Of a stretch of 64,000 nt of DNA, positions 54,108-64,000 are shown one piece after another. The notes under the pieces are model-generated. The model was not told the DNA's origin, did no database searches, and saw nothing but the letters and a program-made list of their open reading frames with translations. The stretch's first letter is position 1. Every line of letters begins with the position of its first letter. The DNA is taken from positions 14,983,814-15,047,813 of the forward strand of contig CP136063.1 in NCBI GenBank assembly GCA_032622095.1. Direction: 5' to 3'. The translations under genes were made by a program, and so were the position numbers. The DNA is from Siphonodentalium dalli. Lineage: Eukaryota; Mollusca; Scaphopoda; Gadilida; Siphonodentaliidae.

Positions 54108-55275
54108 TAATTGATAGATAGATGATAGATAGTTTATTCTCAAGTCACCATAAATATTGGTATAATAGAGTGAGTATATATATATACATGTGAATAAACC
54201 AATTGAACATTTAATATAACATGTATACCAATAGGGCACATTCGTGTATGGGCACATTCGTGTATGGGTGTAGGTACGGTGTATACATGGGGGTGGTAGG
54301 GGTGTAAAACAGTATCGCGTGTTATAATTGTCGTATATATATATGTGGGGGGGGGGGGGTCCATTGTATAAGTAATATATAATTGGCAAAAGTAAGGGGT
54401 CAGACCTGGGTCGGGGTAATATGGAACATATGCACAAGTCAATCTTTTTATTTCGGAAAGGATGGGTTGTCATTAACTCGCGCGCGTTATATTGCAGTCT
54501 TATTGAACGGGTGAGGGGTGCATGGGGCATGTTACATGGTTACTGCGGTTAATCGTTTGTTCATTTATATTCAGGTGGTGTTGTTTGCCACAGGAGCTTC
54601 CATTAAACGTAGGGCGTCGCGGATGAATATGCTTAGATTAGTCAGAGTTCGTCTATTGCTGCAGGTGAAAAGCGCATTCAATTTGTATGTGTTGGGCCTA
54701 ACTCTGTAGTAGAGTTTGATATGTTTCTGTCTTAAATCGAGTAGTTTCTTTCATTTAAGGATGATATGATACTCATCCCCGAGTTCCTCGTTACATAGTG
54801 AACATTTTCTATCTGAGTAGTCCTTGTTGGTCCATGATCCGGATTCTACTGGTAGATGATGGTTTCTCGTTCTGAACTTAAGTAAGCGGGTTACTGTTGT
54901 CTTGTTATCTAATGCTAAGTATGTTTCTTTTGATAATTCTGTTTTAATAATTCTGTAAAATGCACATTTATTAGAGCTTCCTATATCGCTTTGCCATGAT
55001 TGTATATACGCGTCGTTCAGTCTGCGTTTAATGAGTGTATTATAGATAGAGGGGGTTGGGGTGGATTGGTCGATCCATATATTGGATAGACCTAGATTAT
55101 TTAGACTGGTTTGTATATATTCTAACCACGCATTCTTGCATTTGTGTGTTACGTAGTAACTGTACATGACATAGTACAGAATCAGGGGAAGTCTATCGCA
55201 CGTCATGTTCAATATTTTGCCCCAGTATGACAAACTTCTGTTTCGTATTCTTATACCAATTGGGCTGGACTGGAC
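54108..55275 (-). pseudogene. 3' part of a LINE: ORF2 C-terminus, 3' UTR and CTAT tail
   Basis: On the minus strand the frame starts about 55275 with SSPIGIRIRNRSLSYWGKIL, typical of the post-RT region of CR1/Jockey-type ORF2. It continues to VTRLLKFRTRNHHLPVESG and CSLCNEELGDEYHI, the CxxC...H zinc-binding end seen in many such elements. A stop interrupts it near 54751. The following codons read KHIKLYYRVRPNTYKLNALF and LTNLSIFIRDALR, the usual last segment, so the stop is internal decay. The 3' end is GAGAATAAACTATCTATCAT with CTAT repeats near 54120. It is truncated on the 5' side. Confidence 0.75.
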
Positions 55276-56226
55276 TGTCAAACACAGGCGTCTGATAGTC
55301 AGTCACTTAATAATCACAAACCTATACCGGGAATTGATCCAGAATCGGTTATCGAACTCCTCGCTTCGAAAGTGGAAGAACATAAACCAAATGAATATTC
55401 GCTGTACGTGCTCTGGGCAATGGGATGTCTGCACAGTTGCACCAAGGACAAATTTGTTGCAATGTTAGAAACAGGTTGCCTAGAAAACACTTTCAAACTA
55501 GACCTGATTCGTTCTGCTGTTTTCTCTGAATGCAAGAAGCTGTCGTCGTTTCCGTTTGAGCAGAATTCAACCCTTAAACGAAGAGTAAATTCGTCTGGTG
55601 ACACGATATCGAACAAACTTTCCAATGATATCTACAATTTGCTCTATTATATGGTAGAAGAACATCCAGAATGTCTACACGGCCTTGTTTCAACTTCTAC
55701 AAAAAGTTCAAAATCGAAATCAGCCGGTGCAAGCACAGCCAAAAACGTACAAACTAGTAACGAAGGTTGGGGCCTGAAAATTATTATTGACTATTCAATT
55801 CAGTGCAAAGCCGATATTCTAGACCTGAAAGGCCGCGCTCAAGCAGCCGAACACATGCTACACGAATCAGTTCCGAAACTAAAGGCTAATCAAGATTCTC
55901 TGGAAAATAGGCTGATCATAATGGATAAGAAAGTGCAGGAAATTCAAAATATGACAAAAGAAAGTTCTGTGGCCGCGACATCAGCTCAAATCACAGTAGA
56001 ACGGCTACAAGATGATAAATACGACGGCACCGCCAAACTGAAGAACGACTTAAAAACTGTAAAGCAAGATATCGCTGAGTTATCGGAGTCTCTTCTTAAG
56101 TCCATCCATCAGAATAAATCCATCACCAGTGCTGTAAGCTGTCTAAGAGGGGAAGTGAAAGTTACGGGGTATAAAATATTAGATTTGAATCGAAGACTCC
56201 TGTCCGGAAATGCTTCTATCGATTAA
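55231..56226 (+). CDS. uncharacterised coiled-coil protein exon, about 300 codons
   Basis: The frame is open from 55231 to TAA at 56224, but the first plausible initiation codons are internal, so the N-terminus is probably supplied by an upstream exon (candidate acceptors CTGATAG near 55297 or ACACAG near 55286) or was lost where the LINE fragment abuts. Residues after IDPESVIELLASKVEEHK form a helical Cys-containing region. A Ser/Lys-rich linker (STKSSKSKSAGAS) follows, then a long heptad-like coiled coil with LENRLIIMDKKVQEIQN and LKTVKQDIAELSESLLKSI. No domain was recognised. The structure resembles LINE ORF1 or structural adaptor proteins, but neither is supported. Codon use is less AT-biased than the flanks, which favours real coding. 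Confidence 0.55.
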   Translation, partial: QTSVSYSYTNWAGLDCQTQASDSQSLNNHKPIPGIDPESVIELLASKVEEHKPNEYSLYVLWAMGCLHSCTKDKFVAMLETGCLENTFKLDLIRSAVFSECKKLSSFPFEQNSTLKRRVNSSGDTISNKLSNDIYNLLYYMVEEHPECLHGLVSTSTKSSKSKSAGASTAKNVQTSNEGWGLKIIIDYSIQCKADILDLKGRAQAAEHMLHESVPKLKANQDSLENRLIIMDKKVQEIQNMTKESSVAATSAQITVERLQDDKYDGTAKLKNDLKTVKQDIAELSESLLKSIHQNKSITSAVSCLRGEVKVTGYKILDLNRRLLSGNASID

Positions 56227-56394
56227 TATTAATTTTATTTCGAATATTTTCTGGTCTAAAAAGGTGTGTTTGTTCAGCTAACGAACAATAGTGGTTACTG
56301 TTAACAGAGACCAGAAATTATATTGTGCAATTTTGTCACAAATAAACGTTAATTATACCCATTATCGCTTATATCTGTGGAACAAAACAATACA

Positions 56395-56900
56395 AACAAC
56401 CAATCTGTGACATTTGACATTCGATGCGTAGCCGTAGGAACAGCCCAGTGCTCTATATCGCAATAAGGTCTCATCCGAATGGTCGGTTCTAAAAATAGTA
56501 ACATAAATGGGCCCGATTTAATATTCGAAATAAAATCAATATTAATTGATAGAAGCTTTTCCGGACATAAGTTTTCAGTTCATATCTATTATTTTATACC
56601 CACGCAACTATTTAAAATTTGTTATTTAAAGAGATAATCCATCTTTAAGGATGTCACATTTGACTTTCGGTGCGTAGCCATAGGAACAGCCAAGTGCTTT
56701 ATATCACAATATGATATAATCCGAATGATCTGTTCTAAAATAGACACACAAACGGTCCCGATTAAATATTCGATATACAATCAATATTAATTGATAGAAG
56801 CTTTTCCGGACAGGGGTCTTCAGTTCATATTTATCAGCTGTTTATTATTTTATACCCACTCAGCTATTTAAAATTTGTTATTTAAAGAGATAATCCATCT
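56395..56900 (+). repeat. ~245-bp tandem duplication related to the end of the coiled-coil ORF
   Basis: Two direct copies (about 56395-56650 and 56650-56900) share GCGTAGCC.TAGGAACAGCC, CAATATTAATTGATAGAAGC TTTTCCGGAC and TATTTAAAATTTGTTATTTA. The piece around GATAGAAGCTTTTCCGGACA is the reverse complement of the last codons and stop region of the preceding ORF (about 56188-56245). Confidence 0.8.
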
Positions 56901-57019
56901 TTAAAATGAAAATTGAATTAAGTGTAATATCGATCACAAAGAGGAAAAGTTAAATATTTGGCAAATTTATGAACCATAATAATAGTCTTCATTTTAGCGA
57001 ATTTAAGTGTGATATGTGG

Positions 57020-57661
57020 TAGTGTTCGGTATTCGACGGATTTCGGTATTCGAATATTCGGTTCGAATAACGAGCGAATATTCGAATAGTATTCGAATAT
57101 TTAGATAAATTATAAAATTACATAGATAACATATTTTGGAACCAATTTATTATTTAATGAAATAGCATATTTATCCATGCACATGCTATACGCAAAACAA
57201 GAGAGAAAATAGTCTTTTAGCTTAATAGCAAGAGTTTATGGTTCCACAAGTCGGTCGTAGCGCCACAATAACTAAGAACATGATCTGGATTGAGCTGGCA
57301 GGTTGCCTTTTTAGTTTTGGCATCCAACGTGAAGTGAGTCCATATATCTGATTTCTTCGAATTTGACGCCATATTATACACACAAGTGACAACGCGCAAA
57401 CAAAACAAACGGTCTGGTTTACACCAAGTCAATAAAATTATTTCGACGTCATGACGCCAATCAAATCAGAACGTTACAGTTACGTCATATTAATTCGTTT
57501 ATGGTCAGTGGTAAATAGACTATACTTTTAACAGACCCTCAGACTAATAACAAACCAGGAAACAATTACCCGGATATTATTCTTGAATATTTGAATAGTC
57601 AAATAATTATTCGAATATTTATTTTTACGAGCGAATATTCGACTATTCGAACCGAACACTA
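57020..57661 (-). mobile_element. 642-bp hAT-like element with 8-bp target duplication
   Basis: Starts TAGTGTTCGGTATTCGA and ends TTCGAACCGAACACTA, with ATATGTGG directly repeated on both sides (57012-57019 and 57662-57669). Sub-terminal regions are rich in ATTCGAATA motifs. The eight-base duplication and the internal BED-finger remnant both indicate the hAT superfamily. The transposase is otherwise deleted. Confidence 0.85.
57217..57375 (-). pseudogene. degenerate BED-type zinc finger of a hAT transposase
   Basis: From an ATG the minus strand reads MASNSKKSDIWTHFTLDA, then KATCQLNPDHVLSYCGATT and DLWNHK. The SDxWxHFT start, the CxxC position and the SYxGxTxxLxxH pattern are those of a BED finger, the DNA-binding start of hAT transposases. 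The second Cys of the CxxC pair is replaced (CQLN) and the finger ends in a stop, so it is non-functional. Confidence 0.7.
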
Positions 57662-57679
57662 ATATGTGGCTGCCAGTGA

Positions 57680-57890
57680 CCCTGGAGCATATATGGATTT
57701 GGGAATTTATGGGGCATATATGGATTTGGGAATTTATGGGGCATATATGGATTTGGGAATTTATGGGGCATATATGGATTTGGGAATTTATGGGGCATAT
57801 ATGGATTTGGGTATTTATGGGGTATATATATATGTATTTGGGATATTTGGAGATTTATGGGGTATATATAAATTAGGAGATTTATGAGGC
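57680..57890 (+). repeat. 27-bp minisatellite, about 6 units
   Basis: ATATATGGATTTGGGAATTT ATGGGGC repeats about five times exactly and then decays. The unit length is divisible by three, so two frames stay open (YMDLGIYGA and HIWIWEFMG repeats), and this is not evidence of a gene. It abuts the right target duplication of the hAT-like element. Confidence 0.9.
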
Positions 57891-57901
57891 ATAATTAGTG
57901 G

Positions 57902-57931
57902 GACATATATATATATATATATATATATATC
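57902..57931 (+). repeat. (AT)n microsatellite
   Basis: About 30 bp of pure AT following the minisatellite. Confidence 0.9.
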
Positions 57932-57935
57932 ATTT

Positions 57936-59540
57936 GCATATCATTATATATATATCCTCATAACTTGGTTCTGTGTAGACACCACATAACCAGGTTATAT
58001 ACGGAATACCCCATAAACGGTGTATATATACATGAGTGGTGCTGGGGAAATGGTCGGCGGCTCCGAGTCGGTTAGACTGCACAAAGGAATTGGCGTGTGT
58101 GTGTCTTCCAGAGAGAGAGAGAGAGATACCTGATTTGGGTCCAACTCCGGCTTGGTCGTCTCGGAGTATGCCATTTATATCTCTGTAAGTACGATATGGC
58201 TGTAGAATGGAATGTTTACTTTATGTAGTGCATGAGTGTGTGTGTATGTGCATGTGTAGTTGGTTCATCATGCATATTGAGACATGTGTTGTAGATATGT
58301 TTGTAATCCTAAATTTCTTATACACTGTGTTATGTACCAAATAGTGTTTGTTCTCATAATATAAACATTTATATATGAATCTCCATATATGGAGGATAAT
58401 AAAGATATATATACATAGGATTACCTGACTTAAGCTAACAGAAATTATCATGCACAAGTTAAATTTATCTAACAGACGATCGATACAGTTAAGTTAAGAA
58501 ATCCTCGGATGATAGGCGGAAATGAAAGTCAAATTGTTTCTGTTTCGAAACGAGTTTTAAAAAGTGATCGTAAGCAGCGTAGTTTACGAAAAAGTAATTT
58601 TGCCTGAAATCTGAATAGCCTGGAAACGGAAGATCTATAAAACAGTTTTTGTGACCGTTTATGGTTTGTGATTCTGGAGGGAATGTTGAATATATGGAAC
58701 GAGACAGTAATGCGTATGTCGGACCACATTGGCGGCGACAGGTTAGAAAATGATTATGCAGATCAGGATATGGTACCTTCCCTTGAATAGTCCAGACGCT
58801 AGGGGCAGTTGGAAATGGTTTTGTTCAACCGGCGTAGTAGAAAATTTCGACTTGTTGCCGGTTGTTGAGGGCCACAATGCGGTCCTAGTTATACTCTGAA
58901 AGTGTTGCAATTTTTTTTAATCCATCGTTTTCAAATGTTTCCAGACGAAAATGACCATAAATTGAAAAATTGAACTTGCCAAATCGCGTACACTATCCAT
59001 TTAAATTTGAGCTATAACGGTGTCATTTGACGTAGTAGCAAAAACATTCGTTCTGGTTTAAGCAGTTTTTAAAATATATGCCATTTAAAACATTTTTTGT
59101 GCCAAACGTTGCTTTCTTTTCAAAACTTTTTTAGTGGACAACACGTAGATATGTTGCCTAAAAGGGTAAATTTTCGTAAAAAACCTAACCCTACCCCCCA
59201 AAAGCTTGAAATTTACATTATTTGAATTTATTTCTGCAGATTTGTTAATCAGACGTCTATTGTATCACGTAATGATGAACATGCACGTGGTCGTATCGTA
59301 TATCCAACTGCAGCGCACTTTACATTAAAAACCGAATTATTCCTGAGCAAGGTATTCATGAATAAGCCAAATTGTTCCTGATACGATCCATTTTTCTATA
59401 AATAGACAATTCGGAATGAGGTCGTACCAGGAACAATCAGGGAAATATTCTGCTTCCTCTTATGTGTAACATGTGTACGGACAGACGGAGTGGTTCATCG
59501 TATGAATATATTTGTATAGTGAATTGACACAACTGAGATG
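57936..59540. other. no gene recognised
   Basis: A (GA)n tract lies at 58107-58126. A ~23-bp imperfect inverted repeat (ATTGTTCCTGATACGATCC and GGTCGTACCAGGAACAAT) lies at about 59374-59445. No coding domain was found on either strand. Confidence 0.4.
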
Positions 59541-59629
59541 GAGACGAGTCCTCTTAAGTTAATGAGTGTTGCCAAAAAGTGCAAGGTTTCGATTAGCTTC
59601 AATCGCTGATCCTAGTTTGGAGTCCTCTC

Positions 59630-61929
59630 TTGCGTTGGATGTTCGCCAATCATCAGCAGTGTGTGATTTACCGGCTTGGTTATCTACATTTCCCGAAGGA
59701 CGTGGAGTTGACAACGTCAGCTACTTCTTTTGATCAGACAACCGCAACAGTTAGACGAGAACCGTTTGAGTTCAGGACTAAATGTCTTACACACACACAG
59801 TTGTCTCATTGTGGAATCAAGACGTTAGTTCGTGTCAGCACGTTTATATTTTGTGAGACACTCGAACGCCGTGCGAAGGAAAAAAAGGACGAGGAGATGC
59901 TGCGTCGTATTGGGTGCAATTTTTCGAAAATGATTGCACTTGAAGTAAGATAACACAGGCTGTGCCACATTAAATATATTAAACATATACGTGGAACCAC
60001 ATAATCCAGCAACACGATCACCGCACACGATGTTGCTTTGGAAAATCTGATGGGTGAGATTCTTCGAACTTAGAGGAAGGTGTCACGTATGATATGGGTC
60101 AACTACTACAGCAGTTCCTGGATATATTACATAACATAGACAACACAGCATGTGGCATGGCATATACTAAGCACAAATTGAAGGACAAAATTGAGAAGAA
60201 TTACCCAGATAAAGTCTTTTTTATTGATCAATCGCGCCCAAAACTTGAACTCGTTATCAGTAAGTCTCTCAATATAAAGGATGCCATCAATACCGCAGCA
60301 AAGACCAGGGCTATGCTTAAAGAATTACAGTTATCATCCAGTATTTCAGAGTCTTTGGATCCGCAGTGCCTGTCACAGGAATCACTTCTGTATATGACTG
60401 ATCTCGTCATCAGAAGACTAGTCGCTGATGGACCCAGAATCACAGTCAAACATCTAAACCCTGGTGATATTTCTATCCGCGTAGCTAAGTCGATCGTGGG
60501 ACAGGAACTCTATGCACTCTTAAAAATATAGGTACTTCAGAGTACCTATGTAGGTACTAAGCTTTGTCCCAGGGGGAGTACCAACTTTTTGGTACTCTGG
60601 AGTACCAAAAGTTTGGGTACTCTAGAGTACCAAAATGTTTGGTACTCTGGAGTACCAACTTCTTGGTACTCTAGAGTACCAAATTGTTGGTACTCTGGAT
60701 TACCTAATAATTATTCAAGTTCCACCCGGGCATTGTGCATATAATACCCACCCCGCATTTATGTCACCGAAGCCATGACGCTCACGATATGAGGTGCCAA
60801 GAAATAGATGCTTTCATGATACGCCCTATATATTATCTGAAGTACCAAAATATCAAGACAGGTACTCTGAAGTATTTAGGTACTACGCATAGATCCAGCA
60901 ATTTGATACTCCAGAGAACAAAACAGCCCTGATACCGGCAAATTTAACAATGTGACATATTAGATTCCAAATTATGCTGCCACGTTTAAACATCCAATTA
61001 AGTACAAAACCACAAAGACACCCTTGCATAGTGCTAAATGAAATAATCCGACAGATCTGCGACCGCGAGTCGACGGGCGGCCATTTTTCACTTTAATTTA
61101 ATCGTTTGCACACGGCACTCGATATTGACACACCCACGGTCTCCCCCAATCAGCATGGAGCCAACGCATGTGGTTCTATAACGCTAAACAGGCTCTAAAG
61201 GCTTATAGTACCAAACTGTCTGGTACTATCGCGGCTTTTGGTTCCATGGGGTACCTAAATCAGTTGCTTTATTTGAGAGTGTGGGTCGAAACAATCCCGA
61301 AAGACGGACTGACCATGCCAACCAATATGGCGCATGGCATAGTGACACGAGGTGCTGTTGATAATTTCAACAGTGCACCGAATCGCGAATCACCACGACG
61401 TCGTGAATATGGCATTATATCAGGCAGCGGATACGAACAGAGGTTCCATCGGCGTCGTCCCAAGTATGGGTGCCCAGCATAGAGAATCCGTCTGAGCCCT
61501 AACATGGGAGGGAAACAACCGGGCCCCGCACATTTGATTGGAAACGTGCGCATCAGTTGGTTCAACCAGTGTTCCCCAAAACAGACATTATTGAGGTCGA
61601 CTGACAAAAACTATGTTCTCTTGCGTACAATTCAAATGAAGATATTTGATGTAGAGTTTAGTAAATCGTCATCTATTCCTGGCTGGACTGTATATCACGC
61701 AAGTGTCACCAATCGAATTAACGTGACCAATACTAACATTGGATACTGTCCGATGATTCCAGGCTCAGCAGCTGATTTCGATACAATCTATACCATGATG
61801 AAACAGTTTCAGAATTTGTTCAGGACTCTAGGGCAGAATTGGTCGTACAGTATAAGGCCCGTGGTTTTTTACATGTCCACGGAAGACCACGCGCGATTTT
61901 TCCGTGGTTTTTCCGTGTTCAAAATCTGA
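59630..61929 (+). pseudogene. decayed gene of a repeated uncharacterised animal family (four colinear pieces)
   Basis: Four colinear + strand pieces match by pattern a large uncharacterised family found in many copies in cnidarian, mollusc and fish genomes. Piece 1 (59630-59953) has VSTFIFCETLERRAKEKKDE, ML.RIGCNF and MIALEVR, then an H..C pair out of frame. Piece 2 (60094-60531) has HKLKDKIEKNYPDKVFF followed by KLELVISKS. Piece 3 (61168-61482) has LTMPTNMAHGIVTRGAVDNF, like the Pxn...A.DN motif. Piece 4 (61504-61929) has IPGWTVYHASV, IGYCPMIPGS and DTIYTMMKQFQNLF with LGQ. Stops and shifts separate the pieces, although some joins could be introns. The family's function is unknown, and its high copy number suggests a mobile-element origin. 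Its homology is recalled, not computed. Confidence 0.5.
60535..60705. repeat. cluster of GGTACTCTGGAGTACC palindromes
   Basis: At least five near-identical ~16-20-bp palindromes (TTGGTACTCTGGAGTACCAA, variants with TCTAGAGT or TTCAGAGT) are spaced 20-40 bp apart. Looser copies continue at about 60838-60890 and 61207-61257. They lie inside the decayed gene, between pieces 2 and 3. Confidence 0.85.
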
Positions 61930-62340
61930 ACTCGCTAAGAACACGGTCTGGGTAAACGTGTTCAATCATGTTCAGATTCTGAACACGCTCTGATCACGTT
62001 TGAACACGCTCCGATCACGTTTGAACACGGAACATCCACGCTATGATCGTGGTACGACGAACGGGTGACCACGGCCAAATGATCACGATTGAACACGGAA
62101 CATCCACGCTATGACCACGGGTGACCGCGACATGAACACGGAGGAACATGGCTGAACACGGAGCCATCGCTAGCGGCCATCGCTTGGCACGCCGCGGTGG
62201 CGGAGCTCGCGGTGTGCGTTACGTAATTAGTTATCACCTCCCTAGTCCAAAATATATTCTCGAAATTTCTGCTCAAATTAGCAAATTAGCAAATTAGCAG
62301 CACCATTTTATTTAACGGAAATTTCATCGAAATTCAACCC
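61920..62340 (+). repeat. CACGG/GAACACG repeat block 1
   Basis: Dense short repeats of GAACACGCTC(C/T)GATCACG TTT, GGAACATCCACGCTATGA and GACCACGG are followed by CACGCCGCGGTGGCGGAGCT and CGTTACGTAATTA.TTATCACC, then CAAATTAGCAAATTAGCAGC. The same composite recurs at 62640 and 62880. Confidence 0.8.
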
Positions 62341-62640
62341 GTCGATTGTGAAAATTGGCCCAGAAAAAGTAAAGATACCAATATAGCGCGATTACTCAGA
62401 AAAATAACTTATATATGGGAGTCGGAATTGTACCGATACACATGCATTATTCCAAGCAGGGTGCTAAATTAATACTAAATAACTCGAATATTTTGACAGG
62501 AACATATGACTATATATATTTATTGAATTTTATAGATTAACATCTTCTGATCGAAAATATCTTGACGGGACCTTTGATAAATGTTCAATTTAGTTTCAAT
62601 TAAGAATGTTTCTGGTATCAATGTCCGTTTAGTTTTAAAC
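62341..62640. other. no feature recognised
   Basis: AT-rich sequence between repeat blocks. Confidence 0.35.
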
Positions 62641-63150
62641 AAACCTTGATCACGTTTGAATACGGAACATCCACGCTATGACCACGGGTGACCACGGCCA
62701 TAACACATGTGACCGCGACATGAACACGGAGGAACACGGAGGAACACGGAGGAACATGGCTGAACACGGAGGCATCGCTGGCGGCCGGGGCTTGGCACGC
62801 CGCGGTGGCGGAGCTCGCGGTGTGCGTTACGTAATTAATTATCACCTCCCTAGTCCAAAATATATTCTCGAATCTGAACACGCTCTGACCGCGTTTGAAC
62901 ACGCTCTGATCACGTTTGAACACGGAACATCCACGCTATGACCACGGGTGACCACGGCCATAACACAGGTGACCGCGACATGAACACGGAGCCATCGCTG
63001 GCGGACGGAGCTTGGCACGCCGCGGTGTGCGTTACGTAATTATTTATCACCTCCCTAGTCCAAAATATATTCTCGAAATTGATGCTCAAATTAGCAAATG
63101 AGCAGCACCATTTTATTTAACGGAAATTTCATCGAAATGCGACAATAAAA
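62641..63150 (+). repeat. CACGG repeat blocks 2 and 3
   Basis: Two further copies of the 61.9-62.3 kb composite, including a GGAACACGGA trinary repeat, CGCCGCGGTG and CTCCCTAGTCCAAAATATAT. Block 3 ends in AGCAGCACCATTTTATTTAA CGGAAATTTC as block 1 does. Confidence 0.8.
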
Positions 63151-63400
63151 CATGACACGGATATAAAGGCCATAGACACAGATAAACAAATATGCATATA
63201 TATATAATTCAATATATGAAATTGTTTTTTTATTATAAAAGATTTTATCTGACAATTCTTTATTCATTGACGAAACAATCCGGGCCAAATATACCTAACA
63301 AAGCCAACCGCAAGTAATACTGCGGCAACTCTTTGATGTCGCGGATTATTCACACCTCCCGCACTGTCCCTGAAAAGAGTAGGTGTAGCTCTGCATTGGG
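63148..63400 (-). repeat. ~270-bp duplicated segment, copy 1
   Basis: Shares GCGACAATAAAACATGACAC, GGATATAAAGGCCATAGACA, ATTTTATCTGACAATTCTTT and CGCGGATTATTCACACCTCC with 63655-63915. On the minus strand a frame VNNPRHQRVAAVLLAVGF is visible but soon ends. Confidence 0.8.
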
Positions 63401-63654
63401 ATGCAGACCACGGGGTAAACACTGCTGACTACGCTATTAGCATGGATGACCACGGCATGAACACGACTTCAACACGGGTGACCACGGAGTGCACTCAGAG
63501 TGCATAAATGTCTTTAACTTATGAATTTTTGAAATGTTATATCCAACTTTGCAGCCATTTGTTGGGACACGATATCGACGCACAAACTACCGAAACCGTT
63601 TGCGTACATGTAATATGAACAAGCACAAGAAAATATTAATGCCAACTAAAATAA
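63401..63654. other. spacer with CACGG motifs
   Basis: Contains ATGACCACGGCATGAACACG and similar short repeats, then AT-rich sequence. No gene. Confidence 0.5.
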
Positions 63655-63960
63655 AATGCGACAACAAAACATGACACGGATATAAAGGCCATTGACACGG
63701 ATTAACAAACATGCAGATATATAATTAAATATATGAAATTGTTTTTTATTATAAAATATTTTATCTGACAATTCTTTATTCATTGACGAAATCAATCCGG
63801 CCAAATATACCAGAAAAAAGCCAACCGCAAGTAATACTGCGGCAACTCTTTGATGTCGCGGATTATTCACACCTCCCGCACTGTCCCTGAAACTAGTAGA
63901 CGCCGCTCTGCACTGGGGTGCAGACCACGCCGTAAACACGGCTGACCACGCTATTAACAC
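63655..63960 (-). repeat. ~270-bp duplicated segment, copy 2, with a 104-codon frame
   Basis: Second copy of 63148-63400. Here the minus strand reads NNPRHQRVAAVLLAVGFFLVYLAGLISSMNK as part of a 104-codon frame with a hydrophobic, membrane-like segment. The same frame is disrupted in copy 1, so this is more likely chance within a repeat than a gene, but a remnant coding sequence cannot be excluded. The window ends in further CACGG motifs. Confidence 0.6.
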
Positions 63961-64000
63961 GGCATGAACACGATTTCAACACGGATGACCACATGCCGTG

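Noticed and set aside
57664-57887. 70-73-codon frames with repeated YMDLGIYGA or HIWIWEFMG
   Set aside because: A 27-bp minisatellite is divisible by three, so any stop-free unit stays open. No start context or partner exon.
58040-58150. Possible tRNA-like A/B boxes (TCGGTTAGACTG and GGTCCAACTCC)
   Set aside because: Spacing and flanks do not fold into a cloverleaf and a GA microsatellite lies between them.

Overview
This window looks like animal nuclear DNA from a marine invertebrate, most plausibly a mollusc or another lophotrochozoan. It is strongly AT-rich and has no operons or prokaryotic gene layout. It is dominated by non-LTR retrotransposons, fold-back and MITE-like DNA elements, a tRNA-derived SINE, satellites and microsatellites. 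Host coding sequence is sparse and split by long introns. The species assignment is inference only; no rRNA or true tRNA gene was recognised.

Layout. 0-5.5 kb: one copy of a 2.3-kb duplicated segment, a piggyBac-like MITE (TTAA sites) and a decayed LINE. 5.7-11.4 kb: a ~100-bp tandem array that flips orientation in its middle and is split by a LINE with an uninterrupted 1037-codon endonuclease/RT ORF. 12-20.3 kb: hairpin-ended elements, a ~32-copy 45/50-bp satellite and a second piggyBac-like MITE. 20.4-26.2 kb: the second copies of two duplicated segments, one interrupted by a 470-bp SINE with 8-bp target-site duplications, plus a ~1-kb fold-back with a nested MITE. 27.9-34 kb: a candidate non-autonomous Helitron, dispersed repeats, and a decayed LINE that keeps a 2A-like ribosome-skipping motif (DVEKNPGP) ahead of its endonuclease.

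35.8-52.8 kb: the best host-gene candidate. Four exons on the + strand with GT..AG borders, all in phase 1, join into one 270-codon frame with a TATA-like promoter and an AATAAA signal. The protein has an N-terminal beta-type region, a basic nuclear-localisation-like patch and a possible BEN-like C-terminus. Its introns hold a TA-flanked MITE, a LINE RT fragment, an 8-bp-TSD fold-back element, an integrase-type fragment, a TIR element and a decayed duplicate of exon 3.

54-64 kb: the 3' part of another LINE, a 284-codon coiled-coil ORF, a hAT-like element with a broken BED finger, a 27-bp minisatellite, a decayed multi-part gene of a repeated uncharacterised invertebrate family, a cluster of GGTACTC palindromes, and a final 2 kb of CACGG-rich repeats. 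The genes do not form a shared pathway. The main story is layered transposition, inversion and duplication around one spliced gene.
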